Positions 37,457 through 52,000 of a stretch of 64,000 nt of DNA are shown one piece after another; position 1 is the stretch's first letter; each line of letters starts with the position of its first letter. The position numbers and the translations under genes are program-made. The notes beneath the pieces were generated by a model, which was not told the DNA's origin, searched no databases, and saw nothing but the letters and a program-made list of their open reading frames with translations. Origin of the DNA: Muricea muricata (Eukaryota; Cnidaria; Anthozoa; Malacalcyonacea; Plexauridae). The DNA lies in contig OY979718.1 in assembly GCA_963855995.1 (NCBI GenBank), positions 40,607,559-40,671,558 on the forward strand, given 5' to 3'.

Positions 37457-40400
37457 CTTTATTAAGATTGTACATTGTCGAGGAAGCGGTTTTGAGTTGT
37501 TATCAGCATTGCTGTGTTTGGCAGCTGTATGCCATGATTCTAGACTTTCTAGTGTTAGGCGACTACGGAAATTCCCTGTGTCAATGATTTTCGCGTTGCA
37601 CGTTTTTCGATGTTTGAACCATTATTATGTTCCTTAACGTTTCTGATGTGTTCAGCCTTTCTTGTTTCCAGAGATCTGCCTGTTTCCCCTAAGTACAGGC
37701 AGATATTTTAAAAGAAGAAAAGCAAATGATCACGCATGGCAATAGTGCCTACCTGGTCCTAATTCAACCACAATTAGTGCAACAGCAAAGCATGACGTAT
37801 ATAAATACAAATCGGTGATACTATAGTACGACCGATTTGTATTTATATAGGTCATGCTTTGCTGTTGCACTGATTGTGGTTGAATTACGACCAGGTAGGC
37901 ACTATTGCCATGCGCACATGCATCTATATATAGGCTGCTGTTATTAACGTGCTGTGTAAGTTTTATCATAAACATCAAAATATAATTTGCGTGGTCATTT
38001 ATGCAATCAGCGAAACACGTTTCCATTTATTTAATACCTATCGTCTCTGTAGTGCTCCAGCAATAATGTTGTTCTTCGAAATTAGATTTAAATAGTGATC
38101 TGCTTTGTTCAATGATATATATATTGGACGCCTATAGCTAGGTCATTATATTTGGAAAAGTATGTTTGATCAGAATTTACAAGGTCTTCTCCGAGTATAA
38201 GAGAAGGCTGATTTCAACACACATTTATTTTTCAAATGTTTTATTACTCACAAAAACATAGGCTTTTAAAATTCGTAGCACCAGAAACCTACTATATGCT
38301 CAAGTTTTGACCTTACCCATTTTTGTTATTTGTGATATTGCAAAAGACTCAATTGGATTTATTTAGAAATAAATTTGTACATAATTTAAAAACGTAATTA
38401 CACTCAAAAGCAACTTCAAGGTCTTCCTCGACAGAGTATGATTAAATATTATTCGATGAAATGCGAACAAAAGCTCGCGAATGGCTTCGAATAACTTTGA
38501 TTTAATCTAGCGTGTATATCTATAATAATTCTTAACCCAGTCAAAGTGGTAACTAACATAGAAAGTGGTAACTAACATAGTCCAGTGGTAAAGACCATGT
38601 GTATCCCTTCAGAGTCAATCACTGAGTCCGGGAGCAATACCTACCTTTGATAAAAATCGTTCTGGATTTCGTCAGTTTCAAGAATTAAGCATAGGCTAGA
38701 AGAACGTATAGACAACTTCAACCAACTTGCCGAAGCCGCATAACCAACGTAATGCAGTGGTCAAATACAAATTACCCTACAAAAGTGGGTAGGATCAATT
38801 CCTGCCCTTGCCATGCATTAAATAGTTTTCGTCTTGTGTAAGAATTAATAACCCTTTCCAAAGTATCTTTTCGTCTATTTTGCAAATTTTTTTAGAAAAA
38901 AATTCGTCACAATTTGACAATTACTTCTTTTCATCATACAGTCTGATAAAGAAAAATTTTTATTTCCTTGTTAACCGCACTGGCAAAATTTTTGGTAAAT
39001 GGAGAAAATAAAAGTTCTAAAAAACCATCGAAAAAAATTGAGCAGAAAACCGTGCTCAAAATGCTATAGTTTTTCTTAACGGTGGGAGCCATCTTTTTTG
39101 GCGAAAAAACCCCAGATAAATAATTGAAAAGAATTACGCTCTACCACTTACATTAGGGCTATTGAAAAGCGTCATAAGAGATTGTACGCCGGCCAGCGTA
39201 ATCAATTTAAATTAAAAGGTTCCAAAAGGTGTCAGGAATTCTGCTACCTTCGAAGGATTAGCCTTGGAAATGTATAACGATGGTAAAAAGGACCGGGGTA
39301 TTGTAATAAAAGTTTGCACACGGATGGCGCGCACGGGTGGCTTCGCACAATTGGCCTCGACAACCCACCAAATGCCGTTGCCTTTCGACAACGACATCGC
39401 ATTGACTGCCTCAACCGTCTTGTATCACAACTCCACCACCTCTGGTTCGAAATATAGGGGAGGGTAGAAGCGGCCCCCAGACCGTAAGTGCTAAAACCCT
39501 GTATCTTCGAATCAGACCATCAAGATATAGTATCACCGATTTGTATATATATACCTCATGCTCTGCTGTTGCAGTGATTGTGGTTGAATTACGACCGGGT
39601 AGACACTATTGCCATGCGCACATGCATCTATATATAGGCTGCTGTTATTAACGTGCTGTATAAGTTTTATCATATCAAAATATAATTTGCGTGGTCATTT
39701 ATGCAATCAGCGAAAAACATTTCCATTTATTTAATACTTATCGTGTCTGTAGTGCCTCAGCAATAAAATTGTTCTTCGACATTGAGATTTAAATAGTGAT
39801 CTGTTTAGTTCAATGATATATATTGAACGTCATATAGCTGGGTCATTAAATTTGGAAATGTATGTTTGATCAGAATTTACATGGTCTTCTCCGAGTATAA
39901 GAGAAGGCTGATTTCAACACACATTTATCTTTCAAATGTTCTACTTACAAAAATATGGGATTTTAAAATTCGTAGCACCAGAAACCTACTGTATGCTCAA
40001 GTTGTGATCTTACCCATTTTTGTTATTGTGATATTGCAAAAGACTCAATTGGATTTATTTAGAAATAAATTTGTGCATATAAATGTAATTACACTCAAAA
40101 GCAACTTCAAGGTCTTCCTCGACAGAGTATGATTAAATATTATTCGATGAAATGCGAACAAAAGCTCGCGAATGGCTTCGAATAACTTTGATTTAATCTA
40201 GCGTGTATATTTATAATAATTCTTACCCCAGACAAAAACCTATGGGGTTTGTGACAAGGGCAATTAGGTTTGACCAAAAACTCGTTGACTTGAGACATTT
40301 TGCATTGGCCACTAGACTATGTATGTTTGCTATCACGCGCTTGCCACTTAAATTGTTTAAGCGGGCTTTTCTCTAGCCTATAATTAATTCTAAAACAAGA

Positions 40401-40771
40401 AAAGAATTCAGAGCAAGGGAATTATCGTTCAGCTGCGTTGTTTATTTACCGCCACATTGCCTTACCACCAGACCGCGAGGGCTATTACACTCGCCCTATT
40501 TTACCCGTTTTTCACTGAATGAGCTTTAAGAAACGGTTAAACAATATAAACCACTAAAAATCGTAGATGTGTCAATTAGACATAAATGAAAAGGGTGAGA
40601 CGTTCTCTGACTAAAATATATTTATTTGTTTACGAGCTTTCGGCCACCAGTCTGTAGCCTTCAACGGGTATATTTATAATGATTGCAGTAAACTGTGAAA
40701 GTGTGAAATGAAGCTAGATATGACGTGTATACATGTGCACTGTGAAATACGATAAGGTGATACTATGTTTT
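37457..40771. repeat. Array unit 11 (3315 bp)
   Basis: Standard unit. Penelope fragment 37558-37707, palindrome 37733-37914. Right palindrome arm variant TATAGGTCAT as in unit 5, and GCATTG in C as in unit 1. Confidence 0.94.
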
Positions 40772-43700
40772 CTTTATTAAGATTGTACATTGTCGAGGAA
40801 GCGGTTTTGAGTTGTTATCAGCATTGCTGTGTTTGGCAGCTGTATGCCATGATTCTAGACTTTCTAGTGTTAGGCGACTACGGAAATTCCCTGTGTCAAT
40901 GATTTTCGCGTTGCACGTTTTTCGATGTTTGAACCATTATTATGTTCCTTAACGTTTCTGATGTGTTCAGCCTTTCTTGTTTCCAGAGATCTGCCTGTTT
41001 CCCCTAAGTACAGGCTGATATTTTAAAAGAAGAAAAGCAAATGATCACGCATGGCAATAGTGCCTACCTGGTCGTAATTCAACCACAATTAGTGCAACAG
41101 CAAAGCATGACGTATATAAATATAAATCGGTGATACTATAGTACGACCGATTTGTATTTATATACGTCATGCTTTGCTGTTGCACTGATTGTGGTTGAAT
41201 TACGACCAGGTAGGCACTATTGCCATGCGCACATGCATCTATATATAGGCTGCTGTTATTAACGTGCTGTGTAAGTTTTATCATAAACATCAAAATATAA
41301 TTTGCGTGGTCATTTATGCAATCAGCGAAACACATTTCCATTTATTTAATACCTATCGTCTCTGTAGTGCTCCAGCAATAATGTTGTTCTTCGAAATTAG
41401 ATTTAAATAGTGATCTGCTTTGTTCAATGATATATATATTGGACGCCTATAGCTAGGTCATTATATTTGGAAAAGTATGTTTGATCAGAATTTACAAGGT
41501 CTTCTCCGAGTATAAGAGAAGGCTGATTTCAACACACATTTATTTTTCAAATGTTTTATTACTCACAAAAATATAGGCTTTTAAAATTCGTAGCACCAGA
41601 AACCTACTATATGCTCAAGTTTTGACCTTACCCATTTTTGTTATTTGTGATATTGCAAAAGACTCAATTGGATTTATTTAGAAATAAATTTGTACATAAT
41701 TTAAAAACGTAATTACACTCAAAAGTAACTTCAAGGTCTTCCTCGACAGAGTATGATTAAATATTATTCGATGAAATGCGAACAAAAGCTCGCGAATGGC
41801 TTCGAATAACTTTGATTTAATCTAGCGTGTATATCTATAATAATTCTTAACCCAGTCAAAGTGGTAACTAACATAGAAAGTGGTAACTAACATAGTCCAG
41901 TGGTAAAGACCATGTGTATCCCTTCAGAGTCAATCACTGAGTCCGGGAGCAATACCTACCTTTGATAAAAATCGTTCTGGATTTCGTCAGTTTCAAGAAT
42001 TAAGCATAGGCTAGAAGAACGTATAGACAACTTCAACCAACTTGCCGAAGCCGCATAACCAACGTAATGCAGTGGTCAAATACAAATTACCCTACAAAAG
42101 TGGGTAGGATCAATTCCTGCCCTTGCCATGCATTAAATAGTTTTCGTCTTGTGTAAGAATTAATAACCCTTTCCAAAGTATCTTTTCGTCTATTTTGCAA
42201 ATTTTTTTAGAAAAAAATTCGTCACAATTTGACAATTACTTCTTTTCATCATACAGTCTGATAAAGAAAAATTTTTATTTCCTTGTTAACCGCACTCGCA
42301 AAATTTTTGGTAAATGGAGAAAATAAAAGTTCTAAAAAACCATCGAAAAAAATTGAGCAGAAAACCGTGCTCAAAATGCTATAGTTTTTCTTAACGGTGG
42401 GAGCCATCTTTTTTGGCGAAAAAACCCCAGATAAATAATTGAAAAGAATTACGCTCTACCACTTACATTAGGGCTATTGAAAAGCGTCATAAGAGATTGT
42501 ACGCCGGCCAGCGTAATCAATTTAAATTAAAAGGTTCCAAAAGGTGTCAGGAATTCTGCTACCTTCGAAGGATTAGCCTTGGAAATGTATAACGATGGTA
42601 AAAAGGACCGGGGTATTGTAATAAAAGTTTGCACACGGATGGCGCGCACGGGTGGCTTCGCACAATTGGCCTCGACAACCCACCAAATGCCGTTGCCTTT
42701 CGACAACGACATCGAATTGACTGCCTCAACCGTCTTGTATCACAACTCCACCACCTCTGGTTCGAAATATAGGGGAGGGTAGAAGCGGCCCCCAGACCGT
42801 AAGTGCTAAAACCCTGTATCTTCGAATCAGACCATCAAGATATAGTATCACCGATTTGTATATATATACCTCATGCTCTGCTGTTGCAGTGATTGTGGTT
42901 GAATTACGACCGGGTAGACACTATTGCCATGCGCACATGCATCTATATATAGGCTGCTGTTATTAACGTGCTGTATAAGTTTTATCATATCAAAATATAA
43001 TTTGCGTGGTCATTTATGCAATCAGCGAAAAACATTTCCATTTATTTAACACTTATCGTGTCTGTAGTGCCTCAGCAATAAAATTGTTCTTCGACATTGA
43101 GATTTAAATAGTGATCTGTTTAGTTCAATGATATATATTGAACGTCATATAGCTGGGTCATTAAATTTGGAAATGTATGTTTGATCAGAATTTACATGGT
43201 CTTCTCCGAGTATAAGAGAAGGCTGATTTCAACACACATTTATCTTTCAAATGTTCTACTTACAAAAATATGGGATTTTAAAATTCGTAGCACCAGAAAC
43301 CTACTGTATGCTCAAGTTGTGATCTTACCCATTTTTGTTATTGTGATATTGCAAAAGACTCAATTGGATTTATTTAGAAATAAATTTGTGCATATAAATG
43401 TAATTACACTCAAAAGCAACTTCAAGGTCTTCCTCGACAGAGTATGATTAAATATTATTCGATGAAATGCGAACAAAAGCTCGCGAATGGCTTCGAATAA
43501 CTTTGATTTAATCTAGCGTGTATATCTATAATAATTCTTAACCCAGTCAAAGTGGTAACTAACATAGAAAGTGGTAACTAACATAGTCCAGTGGTAAAGA
43601 CCATGTGTATCCCTTCAGAGTCAATCACTGAGTCCGGGAGCAATACCTACCTTTGATAAAAATCGTTCTGGATTTCGTCAGTTTCAAGAATTAAGCATAG

Positions 43701-45778
43701 GCTAGAAGAACGTATAGACAACTTCAACCAACTTGCCGAAGCCGCATAACCAACGTAATGCAGTGGTCAAATACAAATTACCCTACAAAAGTGGGTAGGA
43801 TCAATTCCTGCCCTTGCCATGCATTAAATAGTTTTCGTCTTGTGTAAGAATTAATAACCCTTTCCAAAGTATCTTTTCGTCTATTTTGCAAATTTTTTTA
43901 GAAAAAAATTCGTCACAATTTGACAATTACTTCTTTTCATCATACAGTCTGATAAAGAAAAATTTTTATTTCCTTGTTAACCGCACTGGCAAAATTTTTG
44001 GTAAATGGAGAAAATAAAAGTTCTAAAAAACCATCGAAAAAAATTGAGCAGAAAACCGTGCTCAAAATGCTATAGTTTTTCTTAACGGTGGGAGCCATCT
44101 TTTTTGGCGAAAAAACCCCAGATAAATAATTGAAAAGAATTACGCTCTACCACTTACATTAGGGCTATTGAAAAGCGTCATAAGAGATTGTACGCCGGCC
44201 AGCGTAATCAATTTAAATTAAAAGGTTCCAAAAGGTGTCAGGAATTCTGCTACCTTCGAAGGATTAGCCTTGGAAATGTATAACGATGGTAAAAAGGACC
44301 GGGGTATTGTAATAAAAGTTTGCACACGGATGGCGCGCACGGGTGGCTTCGCACAATTGGCCTCGACAACCCACCAAATGCCGTTGCCTTTCGACAACGA
44401 CATCGCATTGACTGCCTCAACCGTCTTGTATCACAACTCCACCACCTCTGGTTCGAAATATAGGGGAGGGTAGAAGCGGCCCCCAGACCGTAAGTGCTAA
44501 AACCCTGTATCTTCGAAACAGACCATCAAGATATAGTATCACCGATTTGTATATATATACCTCATGCTCTGCTGTTGCAGTGATTGTGGTTGAATTACGA
44601 CCGGGTAGACACTATTGCCATGCGCACATGCATCTATATATAGGCTGCTGTTATTAACGTGCTGTATAAGTTTTATCATATCAAAATATAATTTGCGTGG
44701 TCATTTATGCAATCAGCGAAAAACATTTCCATTTATTTAATACTTATCGTGTCTGTAGTGCCTCAGCAATAAAATTGTTCTTCGACATTGAGATTTAAAT
44801 AGTGATCTGTTTAGTTCAATGATATATATTGAACGTCATATAGCTGGGTCATTAAATTTGGAAATGTATGTTTGATCAGAATTTACATGGTCTTCTCCGA
44901 GTATAAGAGAAGGCTGATTTCAACACACATTTATCTTTCAAATGTTCTACTTACAAAAATATGGGATTTTAAAATTCGTAGCACCAGAAACCTACTGTAT
45001 GCTCAAGTTGTGATCTTACCCATTTTTGTTATTGTGATATTGCAAAAGACTCAATTGGATTTATTTAGAAATAAATTTGTGCATATAAATGTAATTACAC
45101 TCAAAAGCAACTTCAAGGTCTTCCTCGACAGAGTATGGATTAAATATTATTCGATGAAATGCGAACAAAAGCTCGCGAATGGCTTCGAATAACTTTGATT
45201 TAATCTAGCGTGTATATTTATAATAATTCTTACCCCAGACAAAAACCTATGGGGTTTGTGACAAGGGCAATTAGGTTTGACCAAAAACTCGTTGACTTGA
45301 GACATTTTGCATTGGCCACTAGACTATGTATGTTTGCTATCACGCGCTTGCCACTTAAATTGTTTAAGCGGGCTTTTCTCTAGCCTATAATTAATTCTAA
45401 AACAAGAAAAGAATTCAGAGCAAGGGAATTATCGTTCAGCTGCGTTGTTTATTTACCGCCACATTGCCTTACCACCAGACCGCGAGGGCTATTACACTCG
45501 CCCTATTTTACCCGTTTTTCACTGAATGAGCTTTAAGAAACGGTTAAACAATATAAACCACTAAAAATCGTAGATGTGTCAATTAGACATAAATGAAAAG
45601 GGTGAGACGTTCTCTGACTAAAATATATTTATTTGTTTACGAGCTTTCGGCCACCAGTCTGTAGCCTTCAACGGGTATATTTATAATGATTGCAGTAAAC
45701 TGTGAAAGTGTGAAATGAAGCTAGATATGACGTGTATACATGTGCACTGTGAAATACGATAAGGTGATACTATGTTTT
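40772..45778. repeat. Array unit 12 (5007 bp, D-A-C-B-C-B)
   Basis: Long unit. The first B starts near 42839 and the second near 44530. Penelope fragment 40873-41022 with a private GGCTGATA change close by, palindrome 41048-41229. The first part shares variants with units 6 and 7, the second part with unit 8, so the copy is a mosaic. Confidence 0.94.
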
Positions 45779-48700
45779 CTTTATTAAGATTGTACATTGT
45801 CGAGGAAGCGGTTTTGAGTTGTTATCAGCATTGCTGTGTTTGGCAGCTGTATGCCATGATTCTAGACTTTCTAGTGTTAGGCGACTACGGAAATTCCCTG
45901 TGTCAATGATTTTCGCGTTGCACGTTTTTCGATGTTTGAACCATTATTATGTTCCTTAACGTTTCTGATGTGTTCAGCCTTTCTTGTTTCCAGAGATCTG
46001 CCTGTTTCCCCTAAGTACAGGCAGATATTTTAAAAGAAGAAAAGCAAATGATCACGCATGGCAATAGTGCCTACCTGGTCCTAATTCAACCACAATTAGT
46101 GCAACAGCAAAGCATGACGTATATAAATACAAATCGGTGATACTATAGTACGACCGATTTGTATTTATATACGTCATGCTTTGCTGTTGCACTGATTGTG
46201 GTTGAATTACGACCAGGTAGGCACTATTGCCATGCGCACATGCATCTATATATAGGCTGCTGTTATTAACGTGCTGTGTAAGTTTTATCATAAACATCAA
46301 AATATAATTTGCGTGGTCATTTATGCAATCAGCGAAACACGTTTCCATTTATTTAATACCTATCGTCTCTGTAGTGCTCCAGCAATAATGTTGTTCTTCG
46401 AAATTAGATTTAAATAGTGATCTGCTTTGTTCAATGATATATATATTGGACGCCTATAGCTAGGTCATTATATTTGGAAAAGTATGTTTGATCAGAATTT
46501 ACAAGGTCTTCTCCGAGTATAAGAGAAGGCTGATTTCAACACACATTTATTTTTCAAATGTTTTATTACTCACAAAAACATAGGCTTTTAAAATTCGTAG
46601 CACCAGAAACCTACTATATGCTCAAGTTTTGACCTTACCCATTTTTGTTATTTGTGATATTGCAAAAGACTCAATTGGATTTATTTAGAAATAAATTTGT
46701 ACATAATTTAAAAACGTAATTACACTCAAAAGCAACTTCAAGGTCTTCCTCGACAGAGTATGATTAAATATTACTCGATGAAATGCGAACAAAAGCTCGC
46801 GAATGGCTTCGAATAACTTTGATTTAATCTAGCGTGTATATCTATAATAATTCTTAACCCAGTCAAAGTGGTAACTAACATAGAAAGTGGTAACTAACAT
46901 AGTCCAGTGGTAAAGACCATGTGTATCCCTTCAGAGTCAATCACTGAGTCCGGGAGCAATACCTACCTTTGATAAAAATCGTTCTGGATTTCGTCAGTTT
47001 CAAGAATTAAGCATAGGCTAGAAGAACGTATAGACAACTTCAACCAACTTGCCGAAGCCGCATAACCAACGTAATGCAGTGGTCAAATACAAATTACCCT
47101 ACAAAAGTGGGTAGGATCAATTCCTGCCCTTGCCATGCATTAAATAGTTTTCGTCTTGTGTAAGAATTAATAACCCTTTCCAAAGTATCTTTTCGTCTAT
47201 TTTGCAAATTTTTTTAGAAAAAAATTCGTCACAATTTGACAATTACTTCTTTTCATCATACAGTCTGATAAAGAAAAATTTTTATTTCCTTGTTAACCGC
47301 ACTGGCAAAATTTTTGGTAAATGGAGAAAATAAAAGTTCTAAAAAACCATCGAAAAAAATTGAGCAGAAACCCTTGCTCAAAATGCTATAGTTTTTCTTA
47401 ACGGTGGGAGCCATCTTTTTTGGCGAAAAAACCCCAGATAAATAATTGAAAAGAATTACGCTCTACCACTTACATTAGGGCTATTGAAAAGCGTCATAAG
47501 AGATTGTACGCCGGCCAGCGTAATCAATTTAAATTAAAAGGTTCCAAAAGGTGTGAGGAATTCTGCTACCTTCGAAGGATTAGCCTTGGAAATGTATAAC
47601 GATGGTAAAAAGGACCGGGGTATTGTAATAAAAGTTTGCACACGGATGGCGCGCACGGGTGGCTTCGCACAATTGGCCTCGACAACCCACCAAATGCCGT
47701 TGCCTTTCGACAACGACATCGAATTGACTGCCTCAACCGTCTTGTATCACAACTCCACCACCTCTGGTTCGAAATATAGGGGAGGGTAGAAGCGGCCCCC
47801 AGACCGTAAGTGCTAAAACCCCGTATCTTCGAAACAGACCATCAAGATATAGTATCACCGATTTGTATATATATACCTCATGCTCTGCTGTTGCAGTGAT
47901 TGTGGTTGAATTACGACCGGGTAGACACTATTGCCATGCGCACATGCATCTATATATAGGCTGCTGTTATTAACGTGCTGTATAAGTTTTATCATATCAA
48001 AATATAATTTGCGTGGTCATTTATGCAATCAGCGAAAAACATTTCCATTTATTTAATACTTATCGTGTCTGTAGTGCCTCAGCAATAAAATTGTTCTTCG
48101 ACATTGAGATTTAAATAGTGATCTGTTTAGTTCAATGATATATATTGAACGTCATATAGCTGGGTCATTAAATTTGGAAATGTATGTTTGATCAGAATTT
48201 ACATGGTCTTCTCCGAGTATAAGAGAAGGCTGATTTCAACACACATTTATCTTTCAAATGTTCTACTTACAAAAATATGGGATTTTAAAATTCGTAGCAC
48301 CAGAAACCTACTGTATGCTCAAGTTGTGATCTTACCCATTTTTGTTATTGTGATATTGCAAAAGACTCAATTGGATTTATTTAGAAATAAATTTGTGCAT
48401 ATAAATATAATTACACTCAAAAGCAACTTCAAGGTCTTCCTCGACAGAGTATGGATTAAATATTATTCGATGAAATGCGAACAAAAGCTCGCGAATGGCT
48501 TCGAATAACTTTGATTTAATCTAGCGTGTATATTTATAATAATTCTTACCCCAGACAAAAACCTATGGGGTTTGTGACAAGGGCAATTAGGTTTGACCAA
48601 AAACTCGTTGACTTGAGACATTTTGCATTGGCCACTAGACTATGTATGTTTGCTATCACGCGCTTGCCACTTAAATTGTTTAAGCGGGCTTTTCTCTAGC

Positions 48701-49094
48701 CTATAATTAATTCTAAAACAAGAAAAGAATTCAGAGCAAGGGAATTATCGTTCAGCTGCGTTGTTTATTTACCACCACATTGCCTTACCACCAGACCGCG
48801 AGGGCTATTACACTCGCCCTATTTTACCCGTTTTTCACTGAATGAGCTTTAAGAAACGGTTAAACAATATAAACCACTAAAAATCGTAGATGTGTCAATT
48901 AGACATAAATGAAAAGGGTGAGACGTTCTCTGACTAAAATATATTTATTTGTTTACGAGCTTTCGGCCACCAGTCTGTAGCCTTCAACGGGTATATTTAT
49001 AATGATTGCAGTAAACTGTGAAAGTGTGAAATGAAGCTAGATATGACGTGTATACATGTGCACTGTGAAATACGATAAGGTGATACTATGTTTT
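45779..49094. repeat. Array unit 13 (3316 bp)
   Basis: Standard unit that repeats the rare variants of unit 9 one for one, including ATTACTCG near 46770 and TACCACCAC near 48771. Penelope fragment 45880-46029, palindrome 46055-46236. Confidence 0.94.
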
Positions 49095-52000
49095 CTTTAT
49101 TAAGATTGTACATTGTCGAGGAAGCGGTTTTGAGTTGTTATCAGCATTGCTGTGTTTGGCAGCTGTATGCCATGATTCTAGACTTTCTAGTGTTAGGCGA
49201 CTACGGAAATTCCCTGTGTCAATGATTTTCGCGTTGCACGTTTTTCGATGTTTGAACCATTATTATGTTCCTTAACGTTTCTGATGTGTTCAGCCTTTCT
49301 TGTTTCCAGAGATCTGCCTGTTTCCCCTAAGTACAGGCAGATATTTTAAAAGAAGAAAAGCAAATGATCACGCATGGCAATAGTGCCTACCTGGTCCTAA
49401 TTCAACCACAATTAGTGCAACAGCAAAGCATGACGTATATAAATACAAATCGGTGATACTATAGTACGACCGATTTGTATTTATATACGTCATGCTTTGC
49501 TGTTGCACTGATTGTGGTTGAATTACGACCAGGTAGGCACTATTGCCATGCGCACATGCATCTATATATAGGCTGCTGTTATTAACGTGCTGTGTAAGTT
49601 TTATCATAAACATCAAAATATAATTTGCGTGGTCATTTATGCAATCAGCGAAACACGTTTCCATTTATTTAATACCTATCGTCTCTGTAGTGCTCCAGCA
49701 ATAATGTTGTTCTTCGAAATTAGATTTAAATAGTGATCTGCTTTGTTCAATGATATATATATTGGACGCCTATAGCTAGGTCATTATATTTGGAAAAGTA
49801 TGTTTGATCAGAATTTACAAGGTCTTCTCCGAGTATAAGAGAAGGCTGATTTCAACACACATTTATTTTTCAAATGTTTTATTACTCACAAAAACATAGG
49901 CTTTTAAAATTCGTAGCACCAGAAACCTACTATATGCTCAAGTTTTGACCTTACCCATTTTTGTTATTTGTGATATTGCAAAAGACTCAATTGGATTTAT
50001 TTAGAAATAAATTTGTACATAATTTAAAAACGTAATTACACTCAAAAGCAACTTCAAGGTCTTCCTCGACAGAGTATGATTAAATATTATTCGATGAAAT
50101 GCGAACAAAAGCTCGCGAATGGCTTCGAATAACTTTGATTTAATCTAGCGTGTATATCTATAATAATTCTTAACCCAGTCAAAGTGGTAACTAACATAGA
50201 AAGTGGTAACTAACATAGTCCAGTGGTAAAGACCATGTGTATCCCTTCAGAGTCAATCACTGAGTCCGGGAGCAATACCTACCTTTGATAAAAATCGTTC
50301 TGGATTTCGTCAGTTTCAAGAATTAAGCATAGGCTAGAAGAACGTATAGACAACTTCAACCAACTTGCCGAAGCCGCATAACCAACGTAATGCAGTGGTC
50401 AAATACAAAGTACCCTACAAAAGTGGGTAGGATCAATTCCTGCCCTTGCCATGCATTAAATAGTTTTCGTCTTGTGTAAGAATTAATAACCCTTTCCAAA
50501 GTATCTTTTCGTCTATTTTGCAAATTTTTTCAGAAAAAAATTCGTCACAATTTGACAATTACTTCTTTTCATCATACAGTCTGATAAAGAAAAATTTTTA
50601 TTTCCTTGTTAACCGCACTGGCAAAATTTTTGGTAAATGGAGAAAATAAAAGTTCTAAAAAACCATCGAAAAAAATTGAGCAGAAAACCGTGCTCAAAAT
50701 GCTATAGTTTTTCTTAACGGTGGGAGCCATCTTTTTTGGCGAAAAAACCCCAGATAAATAATTGAAAAGAATTACGCTCTACCACTTACATTAGGGCTAT
50801 TGAAAAGCGTCATAAGAGATTGTACGCCGGCCAGCGTAATCAATTTAAATTAAAAGGTTCCAAAAGGTGTCAGGAATTCTGCTACCTTCGAAGGATTAGC
50901 CTTGGAAATGTATAACGATGGTAAAAAGGACCGGGGTATTGTAATAAAAGTTTGCACACGGATGGCGCGCACGGGTGGCTTCGCACAATTGGCCTCGACA
51001 ACCCACCAAATGCCGTTGCCTTTCGACAACGACATCGAATTGACTGCCTCAACCGTCTTGTATCACAACTCCACCACCTCTGGTTCGAAATATAGGGGAG
51101 GGTAGAAGCGGCCCCCAGACCGTAAGTGCTAAAACCCTGTATCTTCGAATCAGACCATCAAGATATAGTATCACCGATTTGTATATATATACCTCATGCT
51201 CTGCTGTTGCAGTGATTGTGGTTGAATTACGACCGGGTAGACACTATTGCCATGCGCACATGCATCTATATATAGGCTGCTGTTATTAACGTGCTGTATA
51301 AGTTTTATCATATCAAAATATAATTTGCGTGGTCATTTATGCAATCAGCGAAAAACATTTCCATTTATTTAACACTTATCGTGTCTGTAGTGCCTCAGCA
51401 ATAAAATTGTTCTTCGACATTGAGATTTAAATAGTGATCTGTTTAGTTCAATGATATATATTGAACGTCATATAGCTGGGTCATTAAATTTGGAAATGTA
51501 TGTTTGATCAGAATTTACATGGTCTTCTCCGAGTATAAGAGAAGGCTGATTTCAACACACATTTATCTTTCAAATGTTCTACTTACAAAAATATGGGATT
51601 TTAAAATTCGTAGCACCAGAAACCTACTGTATGCTCAAGTTGTGATCTTACCCATTTTTGTTATTGTGATATTGCAAAAGACTCAATTGGATTTATTTAG
51701 AAATAAATTTGTGCATATAAATGTAATTACACTCAAAAGCAACTTCAAGGTCTTCCTCGACAGAGTATGATTAAATATTATTCGATGAAATGCGAACAAA
51801 AGCTCGCGAATGGCTTCGAATAACTTTGATTTAATCTAGCGTGTATATCTATAATAATTCTTAACCCAGTCAAAGTGGTAACTAACATAGAAAGTGGTAA
51901 CTAACATAGTCCAGTGGTAAAGACCATGTGTATCCCTTCAGAGTCAATCACTGAGTCCGGGAGCAATACCTACCTTTGATAAAAATCGTTCTGGATTTCG

